DNA of 64,000 nucleotides from Solibacillus sp. FSL H8-0538. GTDB taxonomy: Bacteria; Bacillota; Bacilli; Bacillales_A; Planococcaceae. The notes under the pieces are model-generated. The model was not told the DNA's origin, made no database searches, and saw only the letters and a program-made list of their open reading frames with translations. The stretch lies in contig NZ_JBBOPI010000001.1 of NCBI RefSeq assembly GCF_038003525.1, forward strand, positions 735,001 to 799,000, given 5' to 3'. This document shows, piece by piece, positions 27,217-36,247 of this stretch; positions within the stretch are counted from its first letter, which is position 1, and every line of letters begins with the position of its first letter. The position numbers and the translations under genes are program-made.

Positions 27217-28686
27217 TTGAGATTTAAAAAGTGGATCGGTGCGACTGCGGCAAGCGTATTACTTGCGGCCTCGTTTTCAACAGCCTCTATTGCGAGTGCT
27301 GAAGCAACACGTACAATCGCGGATGAAAGTATATATGATTTATTAGTAGACCGTTTCTTTAATGGTACAGGTACAAATGATATTGATGTGAATGCAAAAG
27401 ACCCAACATTGTTTGCTGGTGGCGACTTTAAGGGACTTGTTGCCAAAAAAGACTTCATCGATAAAATGGGCTTTACGATTGTTTCGATTGGTTCTGTATT
27501 TGATACAGAAAAATATGATGGCTCAATGCCAACTAGCTACACAACACTTGAAGAACATTTCGGTACAGAAGATGAATTAAAAGAAGCAATTACTGCTTAT
27601 CGTGCTAGCGATATGAAAATTATGGTCGATTTCCCACTATCAAATGTAAGTGCTAATCATGAATGGGCGACAGATGCTTCAAAAGCAGCCTGGGTAGCTA
27701 GTTCACAAGATGGCAAGGTACAGTGGGATTTGTCGAATTCAGATGTACAGCAAGCATTAATAGATGCGGTTGTAACCTTTGTTAAAACGTCGGATGTGGA
27801 TGGCATTCGTTTAACAAATTTAGAAAATGCAGATACAGCCTTTGTGAATGAAGTAATTGATGCTATTAAAGCAGTGAAATCAACTATTTATATCATTTCA
27901 AATGAAGAAAGTGACGCAAATTTTGATGCGAAATATTACGCAGATACACAGGAAATTTACCGTAATATTTATAAAAATGTTGATTTAGATTCTACACATA
28001 TTGATGCGCATGTGGAAGAATATATAAACGGTGACGGAATTCCGACACAGTTAATGTTCGATAATTTAAATACGAATCGGTTTACATTAGATTCAGCAAA
28101 TGAAAATATGTTCCCGCCAACACGTATTAAAACAGCAATTTCTGGTACGCTTTTATTACCAGGGCTTCCAGTTATTCAGTACGGTTCGGAAATTGCGATG
28201 AATGGTGAAGCTGGTCCGGAAGCGCACCAATTCTATAACTTCAAAACAGATACAGAGTTAATTGACTATATTGGCGATTTGCAATCATTACGAAATGACT
28301 CTGAAACATTGCGTACCGGAGAATTCAAATGGCTGAAGAATGAAAATGGTTTCATTGCATTTGAACGTAAATCCGAAGATGAAACATGGATTGTTGTTAT
28401 TAATAATACAGGTGAAACTAATCGTGTGAACATTTCACCAGAAGAAATCGGCGAAGGGAAAGAACTTCGCGGGATGTTTGAAAGCGAAATTATCCGTAAA
28501 AACAAAGAGGGCTATTATCCAATAATTTTAGACCGTGAAATGGTAGAAATATACCAAGTCATTGAAAAACGTGGATTAAATACTTCATATATAGTAGCTC
28601 TTGCATTAGTTGGAATTTTATACGCAGGATTCATGGTGATTATTATTAAACGTGGACGTAAACGCCGCGCAGAAAAAGGTCAATAA
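27217..28686 (+). CDS. membrane-anchored alpha-amylase-fold (GH13) protein, probably non-catalytic
   Basis: 489 residues: signal peptide (1-28), GH13-like barrel (about 34-400), beta domain, and a C-terminal membrane span (about 462-480) with a basic tail (KRGRKRR). The fold is clear from IYDLLVDRFFNG, region I VDFPLSN, region II DGIRLTN and region IV FDNLNTNRF. Key residues are lost: the nucleophile Asp of region II is Thr200, the His-Asp pair of region IV is Leu284-Asn285, and the region I Asn-His is Ser142-Asn143. Arg198 and a possible acid Glu230 remain. It probably binds rather than cleaves. TTG 27217 follows AGAGAGGG. Confidence 0.8.
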   Translation: MRFKKWIGATAASVLLAASFSTASIASAEATRTIADESIYDLLVDRFFNGTGTNDIDVNAKDPTLFAGGDFKGLVAKKDFIDKMGFTIVSIGSVFDTEKYDGSMPTSYTTLEEHFGTEDELKEAITAYRASDMKIMVDFPLSNVSANHEWATDASKAAWVASSQDGKVQWDLSNSDVQQALIDAVVTFVKTSDVDGIRLTNLENADTAFVNEVIDAIKAVKSTIYIISNEESDANFDAKYYADTQEIYRNIYKNVDLDSTHIDAHVEEYINGDGIPTQLMFDNLNTNRFTLDSANENMFPPTRIKTAISGTLLLPGLPVIQYGSEIAMNGEAGPEAHQFYNFKTDTELIDYIGDLQSLRNDSETLRTGEFKWLKNENGFIAFERKSEDETWIVVINNTGETNRVNISPEEIGEGKELRGMFESEIIRKNKEGYYPIILDREMVEIYQVIEKRGLNTSYIVALALVGILYAGFMVIIIKRGRKRRAEKGQ

Positions 28687-28713
28687 AAAGTAGAATAATT
28701 AATAAATTATAAG

Positions 28714-28757
28714 CTGCAAGTGCATTTAGACGTCTAAATGCACTTGCAGTTTTTTTG
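28714..28757 (+). terminator. intrinsic terminator of the GH13-like gene
   Basis: CTGCAAGTGCATTTAGAC and its exact complement form an 18-bp perfect stem followed by seven T. Confidence 0.92.
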
Positions 28758-28839
28758 ATAGATAAGAAAGTATAACTTTCTTATCTACATAAGTAAGGAC
28801 ATCATCTCGCCCTATATTGGGCGAGATGTGTCTTTCTAA
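28758..28839 (+). repeat. terminator-associated two-hairpin repeat, copy d (best preserved)
   Basis: It begins directly after the T run. Hairpin 1: AGATAAGAAAGT/ACTTTCTTATCT. Linker ACATAAGTAAG. Hairpin 2: GACATCATCTCGCCC pairing with GGGCGAGATGTGTC (imperfect), then TTTCTAA. Other copies are compared with this one. The following stretch 28840-29160 is AT-rich and I recognise nothing in it beyond presumed upstream signals of the transporter operon. Confidence 0.7.
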
Positions 28840-29169
28840 CGTTTAATAAACTATAACTTCTCTATGTCATAAACTTCTACTAGCGTAGGTTTCTCTATTT
28901 TTTCACAATAGTTATTCTAATTAATTCAAGTAATATCATGTAATAAGAATAGAAATCTACGCATAAATAGTTATACATACACTACCAGTCTCTCTCATAT
29001 TGTGAACATTAATAGTTTTGCTAGCCATGAATTATAAATTTTGAATTTTCGACTATATTGAATATAAGTATTATAAAAAGAATCCGGTAAAGGATATAAA
29101 ATATGCGATATTTATTTGATTTAATTTCCTTAATATTCTAGCGTATTTTCGTTTGAAAGGAGAATTAAT

Positions 29170-30201
29170 TTGAAAACATCCAAAGAGCTATTAAAGATAA
29201 AAGATTTATACACCGGTTTTCGAATTAAAGATACGTTTTTTGATGCAGTTGACGGAGTATCGCTTACATTAAAAGAAAATGAAATTCTTGCAATTGTAGG
29301 TGAATCAGGATGTGGTAAAAGTACGCTTGCAATGTCCATTATTGGATTACATGATCACAATAGAACACGTATACAAGGAGAAATCCTATTTAAAAATAAA
29401 AACTTAGCGATAATGATGGAGGAAGAGCTCAACGATGTCCGCGGCTTAGATATCGGTATGATTTTCCAGGATCCATTATCCGCTTTAAACCCGTTAATGA
29501 GAATTGATGAGCAAATTGAAGAGGGTTTGATTTATCATACGAAATTAACAAAGGATCAGCGCAAGGCACGTGTGCAGGAGTTATTAAGGCAAGTGGGAAT
29601 ACCAAACCCCGAGCGTGTGGCAAAACAATTTCCACATCAATTATCTGGTGGTATGCGTCAACGTGTCATTATTGCAATTGCCATTTCGTGTAAGCCAAAA
29701 ATCATTATTGCGGACGAGCCAACGACAGCGCTAGATGTAACGATTCAAGCGCAGATTTTAGATTTATTAAAAGATTTACAAGCTGAAACAGGTGCTGGGA
29801 TCATTTTGATTACCCATGATTTAGGGGTTGTCGTCGAAGTAGCGGACCGCGTCTCCGTTATGTATGCAGGCCAAATTATTGAAGAAGCTTCAGTAGAAGA
29901 GCTTTTCATGAATCCGAAGCATCCGTATACGCGTTCATTATTTAACTCCATACCGCAAATGAACGCAGCGGAGGGAGCGAAGCTAAACGTCATTGAAGGA
30001 ATGGTCCCTTCATTAGTAAAGCTGCCACGTCAAGGTTGCCGATTTGCTTCACGAATTTCATGGATTCCGCTTTCTGCACATGAAGAGACACCGACGTTAC
30101 ATGAAGTTTCTCCTGGACATTTAGTACGATGCACGTGCTGGCAAGAGTTTTATTTAAAAGCGAAGAAGGAGGACGATCATCATGAGTTTCATGCAGATTA
30201 A
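29170..30201 (+). CDS. appD: peptide ABC transporter ATP-binding protein (AppD/OppD type)
   Basis: 343 residues. Walker A GESGCGKST (about 43-51), LSGGMRQR signature, Walker B IIIADEPTTALD and the C-terminal peptide-transporter extension ending HEVSPGHLVRCTCW. Of the Cys ligands usual in OppD-type tails only the first and last are kept, as I remember for AppD-type proteins. It energises uptake of oligopeptides with appF-appB-appC-appA. TTG 29170 follows AAAGGAG. It overlaps appF by 20 bases. Confidence 0.88.
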   Translation: MKTSKELLKIKDLYTGFRIKDTFFDAVDGVSLTLKENEILAIVGESGCGKSTLAMSIIGLHDHNRTRIQGEILFKNKNLAIMMEEELNDVRGLDIGMIFQDPLSALNPLMRIDEQIEEGLIYHTKLTKDQRKARVQELLRQVGIPNPERVAKQFPHQLSGGMRQRVIIAIAISCKPKIIIADEPTTALDVTIQAQILDLLKDLQAETGAGIILITHDLGVVVEVADRVSVMYAGQIIEEASVEELFMNPKHPYTRSLFNSIPQMNAAEGAKLNVIEGMVPSLVKLPRQGCRFASRISWIPLSAHEETPTLHEVSPGHLVRCTCWQEFYLKAKKEDDHHEFHAD

Positions 30202-31129
30202 TGATTTAAAAGTCCATTACCCAATTCGCGGTGGATTTTTTAATACGGTCGTAGATAAAGTCTATGCTATTGATGGGATTTCGATGGAGTTTGAAAAAGG
30301 CAAAGCGTACGGTTTAGTAGGTGAATCCGGCTGCGGGAAATCAACAACGGGTAAGGCTATTATTGGGTTAGAAAAAATTTCATCGGGTTCGATTTTTTAT
30401 GAGGGCGAAAACATGACGAATAAACGTCGAGATCGTCAGTCTTCCTATAACCGTGATATTCAGATGATTTTCCAAGATGCAAATTCAAGCTTAAATCCAC
30501 GTAAGCGTGTACAAGAAATATTAGCAGAACCCATTCATAATTTTTTAAACCTAACTCCGCATGAAGAAAACAGAAAAATCAGTGAATTACTTGCCGTTGT
30601 TGGAATGCCGGAAGATGCGAAATTAAAATATCCACATGAATTTTCGGGCGGTCAAAAGCAACGTTTAGGTATTGCACGAGCGATTGCGACAAATCCTAAA
30701 CTTATTATTGCAGATGAACCTGTCTCGGCGTTAGATTTATCCGTTCAGGCACAAGTACTGAACTTTATGAAAGATATCCAAAGTGAATTTGGACTGAGCT
30801 ATCTATTTATTTCACATGATTTAGGTGTTGTTAAACATATGTGTGACAATATTGCCATTATGTATAAAGGACGTTTCGTAGAATCTGGTTCTAAAAAAGA
30901 CATTTATGAAAATCCACAGCATATTTATACGAAGCGTTTATTATCCGCGATTCCTGATGTTACACCAATTGGTCGCGAGGCGCGCAAAGTACAACGTATT
31001 GAAGTAGAGCGTCACTATCAACAGGAACATAAAATGTATTTTGACGAAAATGGCCGTGTTTATGATTTAGCGCCAATATCCAATACACATTATGTCGCTA
31101 TAACTTCGTTAGTGAAGGGAGGCGTTTAG
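30182..31129 (+). CDS. appF: peptide ABC transporter ATP-binding protein (AppF/OppF type)
   Basis: 315 residues, the second ATPase. Walker A GESGCGKST, signature FSGGQKQR, Walker B IIADEPVSALD. The C-terminal tail ends in YDLAPISNTHYVA, as in AppF-like proteins, and lacks the Cys-rich extension. ATG 30182 follows AAGGAGGACG inside the end of appD. appB starts one base after its stop. Confidence 0.88.
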   Translation: MSFMQINDLKVHYPIRGGFFNTVVDKVYAIDGISMEFEKGKAYGLVGESGCGKSTTGKAIIGLEKISSGSIFYEGENMTNKRRDRQSSYNRDIQMIFQDANSSLNPRKRVQEILAEPIHNFLNLTPHEENRKISELLAVVGMPEDAKLKYPHEFSGGQKQRLGIARAIATNPKLIIADEPVSALDLSVQAQVLNFMKDIQSEFGLSYLFISHDLGVVKHMCDNIAIMYKGRFVESGSKKDIYENPQHIYTKRLLSAIPDVTPIGREARKVQRIEVERHYQQEHKMYFDENGRVYDLAPISNTHYVAITSLVKGGV

Positions 31130-31130
31130 G

Positions 31131-32093
31131 ATGTGGAAAACTGTAGTCCGTCGATTCTTAATAATGATTCCACAGTTAATCGTACTCAGTTTAATTATTT
31201 TCTTCATGGCAAAATTTATGCCAGGTGATCCGTTCACTGGGAAGGTAACACCGGAAACGGATCCAGCGCGTATCGAAGAACTACGAGAAAAGGCAGGGTT
31301 AAACGATCCATGGTATCAGCAATATACTCGTTGGATGGGCAATGCATTTCAAGGGGAGCTTGGGAATAGTTATACGTATAAAGTAAAGGTAACAACATTA
31401 ATTGGAGAACGTGCGTTAAATACGTTTTGGTTATCGTTGCTTAGTGCCATTTTCCTGTATGCGATTGCGGTTCCACTAGGGGTTCTCTCAGGACGCTATA
31501 GCAATTCGTTATTTGATCGGGGTGTTGTGTTGTATAGCTTTATCAGTTATGCAATCCCACTCTTCGTGTTAGCGTTAATTTTCCTTTATATTTTTGGCTA
31601 TCAGTTCCACTGGTTCCCAACGAGTGGCTCGGTAAATATTAAACATGATCCAGGTACGGTGGGGTATGTATTCAGTAAAATTTATCATATGCTGCTACCA
31701 GCGATCACCTATGCAGTACTTGGAACAACGGGTGTAATCCAATATTTACGTACAGAAGTAATCGATGCAAAAACAATGGATTATGTGCGTACTGCGCGTA
31801 GTAAAGGGGTTCCAATTCGTAAAGTGTATACAAAGCATATTTTCCGGAATTCGCTACTCCCGATTGCTGCATTCTTCGGGTTTACAATTACTGGATTACT
31901 AGGTGGATCGATTTTCATTGAAACAATTTTTGGTTTCCCTGGAATGGGTCAATTATTTATTTCTTCTATTATGTCACGTGACTACAGCGTAATTACAGCG
32001 CTTGTTATGTTATATGGCTTCTTAGCATTATTAGGTAGTCTATTATCCGATATTATTATGAGCATTGTTGACCCGCGTATTAGGATTGAATAG
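31131..32093 (+). CDS. appB: peptide ABC transporter permease (AppB/OppB type)
   Basis: 320 residues, six membrane spans, with the binding-protein-dependent permease loop RTARSKGVPIRKVYTKHIFR that contacts the ATPases. GAAGGGAGG precedes ATG 31131. Confidence 0.9.
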   Translation: MWKTVVRRFLIMIPQLIVLSLIIFFMAKFMPGDPFTGKVTPETDPARIEELREKAGLNDPWYQQYTRWMGNAFQGELGNSYTYKVKVTTLIGERALNTFWLSLLSAIFLYAIAVPLGVLSGRYSNSLFDRGVVLYSFISYAIPLFVLALIFLYIFGYQFHWFPTSGSVNIKHDPGTVGYVFSKIYHMLLPAITYAVLGTTGVIQYLRTEVIDAKTMDYVRTARSKGVPIRKVYTKHIFRNSLLPIAAFFGFTITGLLGGSIFIETIFGFPGMGQLFISSIMSRDYSVITALVMLYGFLALLGSLLSDIIMSIVDPRIRIE

Positions 32094-32130
32094 ACCATAC
32101 CATACCAAATGATGAGGAGAGGTGTCGTAA

Positions 32131-33036
32131 ATGGTTCAACTAAACAGCAAAGAGGCACTAGAAACAGGAAGCTCTCCGCCTACAGGGATGCAGGTAATTT
32201 GGCGTGAGTTTAAAAAAGATAAAGTTGCAATGTTCTCGTTAGTATCGCTTATTATAACAATCGTCGCTATTTTCATTACTGCATGGTTGTTCCTAGACCA
32301 AAAAGAAGTGATGCGTATTTCACTAGGTGGGAAATATGCGCCACCTAGTTGGGATTACTGGTTAGGAGCAGATGTTGGTGGACGGGACATTTTCGGTCAG
32401 TTAATTATTGGTGCTAAAAACTCTTTATGGATTGCCATAGCTATTACGTTAATTACGGGTGTCTTTGGGATTTTCGTGGGCTTAATATGCGGCTATTTTG
32501 GTGGGTGGATTGATAATATGTTCATGCGTATTATCGATTTCTTCATTACCATTCCGTCGTTAATGATCATTATAGTATTTATTACAATCGTACCGAAATA
32601 TGATAAATGGGCGTTTATTGGCATTATGAGTATTTTTTTATGGACAGGGACAGCCCGACTTGTGCGTTCAAAAGCGTTATCCGAAAGTAAACGTGATTAT
32701 GTAAATGCATCCAAAACGCTCGGCACAAATGATTTTGTCATTATCTTTAAAGAAGTTATGCCGAATTTAAGTTCGATTTTAATTGTGGAATTAACATTAA
32801 ACTTTGCGGGCAACGTTGGGATAGAAACAGGGTTATCTTATCTCGGATTTGGATTACCTTCATCTACGCCGTCTTTAGGAACGTTGGTAAGCTTTGCGAA
32901 TAATCCACTTGTTCTATCAACGTATTGGTGGGTGTGGTTACCCGCTTCGTTATTAATTCTATTACTCATGTTAGGTATCAACTATGTAGGGCAAGCAATA
33001 AGACGATCGGCTGATGCGAAACAACGTTTGGGATAA
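32131..33036 (+). CDS. appC: peptide ABC transporter permease (AppC/OppC type)
   Basis: 301 residues: a cytoplasmic N-terminal tail with the OppC_N segment, six membrane spans, and the EAA-like loop YVNASKTLGTNDFVIIFKEV. It pairs with appB. ATG 32131 follows GGAGAGGTG. Confidence 0.9.
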   Translation: MVQLNSKEALETGSSPPTGMQVIWREFKKDKVAMFSLVSLIITIVAIFITAWLFLDQKEVMRISLGGKYAPPSWDYWLGADVGGRDIFGQLIIGAKNSLWIAIAITLITGVFGIFVGLICGYFGGWIDNMFMRIIDFFITIPSLMIIIVFITIVPKYDKWAFIGIMSIFLWTGTARLVRSKALSESKRDYVNASKTLGTNDFVIIFKEVMPNLSSILIVELTLNFAGNVGIETGLSYLGFGLPSSTPSLGTLVSFANNPLVLSTYWWVWLPASLLILLLMLGINYVGQAIRRSADAKQRLG

Positions 33037-33100
33037 TGACTGTTATCATATTAATCCCATGAATGGAATGTTGAAATATAGGTGTTGAGAGAATTTCATA

Positions 33101-33128
33101 TTAACAGCGGTACTTTCATTTCTATAAT
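33101..33128 (+). promoter_or_regulatory. SigA-type promoter for the binding-protein gene
   Basis: TTAACA (33101-33106), 16-base spacer, TATAAT (33123-33128), about 35 bases before the appA start. It would give the abundant binding protein extra transcription independent of the upstream genes. Confidence 0.55.
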
Positions 33129-33163
33129 GTTTTTATAAATAGGGGGAAAAGGGAGGAATACAA

Positions 33164-34966
33164 ATGAAGAACAAAAAATGGTCACTTCTACTGATGTTGC
33201 TAGCAGTACTATTCGTATTAGCAGCATGTAGTAGTAAGGATGAAGAAACAGAAAAAGAGCTTGCATTTCCACTTAAAGTTGACAACGAAGGTAAGCCAAT
33301 TACAGGTGGTACATTAATGGTCGCAATGCAAAAGGATGAGCCTTTCCAGGGAATCTTCTCTTATACATTATACGAAGATGCCTATGATGATTATTTAATG
33401 CAATTTGCATCGAATAAAATTTTCGCAACGGATGGGAATTTCTTATTTACGGATAAAGGAATTGCTAGCTATGAAATAACTTCTCAAGCTACCAAAAAAG
33501 ATCCAGGCGCAAAAAACATCGTCTCGGTTAAAATCCGTGACGGTGTAAAATGGTCAGACGGTGCACCACTTAAAATTGAGGACTTAATGTTACCATATGA
33601 AATCATCGGTCACGGTGACTACACGGGCGTTCGATATGATGGTGATTTCCAAAATATCATTGGTGCAGAAGAGTATCATGCGGGTGCAGCAGACACAATT
33701 TCAGGCTTAGTGAAAGTGGATGAATCTACTTTACAATTACATTTAAAAGAAATCTCACCCGGCTTAGCTTCTGGTGGTGACGGGATCTTATACTATGCAG
33801 AGCCAAGTCATATAATTGGTGACATTCCAGTGACGGAATTATTAGAAAATGATGCAATTCGTAAAAATCCAGTTACGCTTGGTGCTTTCGTCATCGATAA
33901 AGTAGTTGCTGGTGAAACTGTGCAATACAAAGCAAACGGAAATTACTGGAAAGGTAAGCCAAAGCTGGAATCAGTCATTGTTAAAGTAGTGCCATCATCT
34001 TCTATCGCTAAAGCGTTAGAATCTGGTGAATACGATTTAACTTTAGCGTTCGGTTCAACTAAATATGTTGAGGTTGAAAATTTAACAAATATTGATATTT
34101 TAGCACGCCCAGAGCTTTACTATTCATACTTAGGTTTTAAACTAGGTAAATGGGATACTGCTACTAAATCTGTAGCCACTGATCTAGAAGGATCAAAAAT
34201 GGGTGATGTGAATCTACGTAAAGCAATGGCTTACGCTTTAAACGTAGAAGAGGTAACAGAAGTATTCTATGATGGCTTACGCGAACGTGCAAATGCAATC
34301 GTGCCGCCAGTATTTTCGTCATTCCACGACAGCAGCTTGGAAGGTTTCAATTATGATCCAGAAAAAGCAAATGAGCTATTAGATAAAGCTGGCTACAAAG
34401 ATGTGGATGACGATGGTTTCCGTGAAGACAAAAATGGGAAACCATTAGAAATTAAATTAGCGACAATGTCTGGTGACGATGTAGCAGAGCAAATCGCTGC
34501 ATTCTGGTTACAGAATTGGGAAGAGGTTGGCTTAAAAGTAACTTATACAGATGGTCGTACAATTGAGTTCAACTCATTCTACGATAAAGTGCAAGCAGAT
34601 GATCCAAAAATCGATATTTTCATGGCTGCATGGGGTGTAGCGACAAACCCATCTCCATCTGGTGTATATGGTAACGTAGCACAATATAACTTCTCTCGTT
34701 TTACTTCTGACGAGTTACAAACAGCTTTAGACAATATTGATTCTGCGAAATCTTTCGATGCGGACTACCGTGCAGAGGAATTTGCTAAATTCGAAAAAAT
34801 TATTGCAGAAAACGTACCAGTAGTACCAATGATGTTCCGTTTGGAGCTAACGGCAGTGAACAAACGTGTGAAATCATACACGATTGACTACGCGGATGTA
34901 GACTTCGACTGGAACAAGGTTGAATTAGTCGCGGATGCGCCAATTAAACAACAACCGAAGAAATAA
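33164..34966 (+). CDS. appA: peptide-binding lipoprotein (AppA/OppA type)
   Basis: 600 residues with a lipoprotein signal (lipobox LAAC, Cys at about 22) and the SBP_bac_5 fold (GVKWSDGAPLKIEDLM, RKAMAYALNVEEV). It captures oligopeptides outside the cell for AppBC. It is last in the operon, 127 bases after appC, with its own promoter. The ribosome site is GGGAGG upstream of ATG 33164. Confidence 0.9.
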   Translation: MKNKKWSLLLMLLAVLFVLAACSSKDEETEKELAFPLKVDNEGKPITGGTLMVAMQKDEPFQGIFSYTLYEDAYDDYLMQFASNKIFATDGNFLFTDKGIASYEITSQATKKDPGAKNIVSVKIRDGVKWSDGAPLKIEDLMLPYEIIGHGDYTGVRYDGDFQNIIGAEEYHAGAADTISGLVKVDESTLQLHLKEISPGLASGGDGILYYAEPSHIIGDIPVTELLENDAIRKNPVTLGAFVIDKVVAGETVQYKANGNYWKGKPKLESVIVKVVPSSSIAKALESGEYDLTLAFGSTKYVEVENLTNIDILARPELYYSYLGFKLGKWDTATKSVATDLEGSKMGDVNLRKAMAYALNVEEVTEVFYDGLRERANAIVPPVFSSFHDSSLEGFNYDPEKANELLDKAGYKDVDDDGFREDKNGKPLEIKLATMSGDDVAEQIAAFWLQNWEEVGLKVTYTDGRTIEFNSFYDKVQADDPKIDIFMAAWGVATNPSPSGVYGNVAQYNFSRFTSDELQTALDNIDSAKSFDADYRAEEFAKFEKIIAENVPVVPMMFRLELTAVNKRVKSYTIDYADVDFDWNKVELVADAPIKQQPKK

Positions 34967-34987
34967 TAGGTGTAAATTAGCCTAAAT

Positions 34988-35032
34988 AAAAAGAAAACCG
35001 CTGAAGCAAAATGCCTCAACGGTTTTCTTTTT
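34988..35032 (+). terminator. intrinsic terminator of the peptide transporter operon
   Basis: AAAAAGAAAACCG pairs with CGGTTTTCTTTTT around a partly paired loop. Confidence 0.88.
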
Positions 35033-35146
35033 CGTCGTGGTTAACCACCGAATGCTAACGGACAGAAAGAATCTAGGTTTTATGGGAAATATTTAATGAT
35101 TTATTAGTTTTTCAGGAGGGCATTGAAAAGGTCTATAAAGTAGTTT

Positions 35147-35327
35147 AGCCAGTTCTTGAACGAGACATCGTTTAAGAACTGGCTTTTTTCTTCGATGTCG
35201 TTGATTTCCGTTGCGGCGAACCCTTTTCTGGGGGCGAGCCTTGAGCCGCTTCCCTCGCTGCGCTCAGTCCAGGGTCTCAAGCTGCTCGCTAATCCCCTAG
35301 AAGTCGTCGCCTCCACTCCAATCAACT
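35147..35327 (-). repeat. palindromic repeat type II (copy D)
   Basis: The hairpin at 35147-35184 (arms AGCCAGTTCTTGAACGA with one change, T run after) is followed by a palindrome nearly identical to copy B (15831-15959). Its apex keeps the GAAGCG-type loop without the 63-bp module. A shared 60-bp tail, including AAAAAAGAGTGATTTTCTTG, continues as in copy A. Confidence 0.78.
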
Positions 35328-35461
35328 TGTAAACGCTAAGAATGAATGGATTATTCTCCTATCAAAAAAGAGTGATTTTCTTGTAAAATAAAAAGAAAGA
35401 ATACTAACCAAAGCCAAACATCCTATTTTGTTATTAAAAAGTGCAAAGTATGCCTGTTACA

Positions 35462-35861
35462 AGTCTGAATCGAATATCGTTGTGGCACCTTGAATTTCGA
35501 TGCCATATAAACGCGGAGCCGATGCCGCATTATAACCGTGTCCGTTTTCCAATTCACCATTCTTCCCTTCTACTTTTTAGTGATTTCAGGCTAATTGCTT
35601 AAAAGATTCCGTATTTTGAGCACTCCACTAAGTCGACTTTTGATGCATCATGAACCGGCTTTAATAATAAGTACTTAAAAATGCGGATTGGGGGAATCGG
35701 GTTACGTCCATTGTCTAAATGATATTTTGTTTTTAACTCTTCTAAAATGAGTGAAAATCCACGAGTTCATTGATTTGGCGAAGCATGTTATCTGTTGGCA
35801 CGACGATCTCATAAATCGCCATTTATGGACTTAGGTTAAGGGTTTCTTGATTTGAAATCAT
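35462..35861 (-). pseudogene. IS1182-family transposase remnant with the same internal deletion
   Basis: On the minus strand the N-terminal part (MISNQET start at 35861) runs to a region matching YCLDN..., then DV-DVDLV with stops and frameshifts. It then joins a C-terminal part that includes the reading GHGYNAASAPR with IQGATTIF. The join (around 35585-35600) corresponds to that of 5125-5628. Confidence 0.6.
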
Positions 35862-35900
35862 GTGGCGCATAACCTGCATTTACATTATTTTAGTATACAT

Positions 35901-35970
35901 TAGAAAGACACATCTCGCCCAAGATAGAGTGAGATGATGACCTTACTTATGTAGAAAAGAACGTTTCTTA
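35901..35970 (-). repeat. terminator-associated two-hairpin repeat, copy e (inverted, inside composite)
   Basis: On the minus strand it reads TTCTACATAAGTAAGG, then TCATCATCTCACTC/TTGGGCGAGATGTG, then TCTTTCTAATG. It is the only copy in opposite orientation and the only one embedded in an IS remnant. Confidence 0.6.
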
Positions 35971-36011
35971 GAGAGGTAAAGAAAAATTTCTTCCAAGTAA
36001 GAAGATGCTAG

Positions 36012-36191
36012 TTGATTGGAGTGGAAGGCGGCGACTCCAGCCGGAATAGCATGAGGTGAAGACCCCGCAGGAGCGTAGCGACGAGGAGGCTGAGGCCATG
36101 CCGGCGGAACGCGTCCGCCTGGAACGCAAATCAACGGCTCCCCAATTTTAATAAGCGAGTAAGTGAACGATAAATCGTTCATTTACTCGCT
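36012..36191. repeat. palindromic repeat type I (copy E) with variant hairpin
   Basis: The palindrome 36012-36135 begins TTGATTGGAGTGGAAGGC and ends CGCAAATCAACGGC, with apex GAGCGTAGCGACGAGG. The hairpin 36154-36191 has arms AGCGAGTAAGTGAACGAT; its inner TGAACGAT is shared with copies A and B, but the outer stem is different and still fully paired. Confidence 0.75.
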
Positions 36192-36247
36192 ATGATATAC
36201 CTTGAGGACTTTTTCAGTCGTCTCATTTTGAGCTGAAATAAGTCTTT

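Larger units (their letters stand above)
35115..36224. mobile_element. composite IS1182-derived repeat region
   Basis: It opens with GGAGGGCATTGAAAAGGTC (35115-35133) and closes with GAGGACTTTTTCAGTCGTC, imperfect inverted ends like those at 5083-5990. In order: hairpin and type II palindrome D (35147-35327), a transposase remnant (35462-35861), a two-hairpin repeat in reverse (35901-35970), type I palindrome E (36012-36135) and a hairpin (36154-36191). No functional gene is present in this 1.1 kb. Confidence 0.6.

Noticed and set aside
29170-30201. Loss of two Cys in the AppD tail as a defect
   Set aside because: As far as I recall, AppD-type proteins normally have this altered tail, so it is a subfamily trait and not an anomaly.
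35943-36182. 79-residue minus-strand frame
   Set aside because: It spans the type I palindrome and shares its peptide with 23814-24002; no ribosome site and no protein-like composition.
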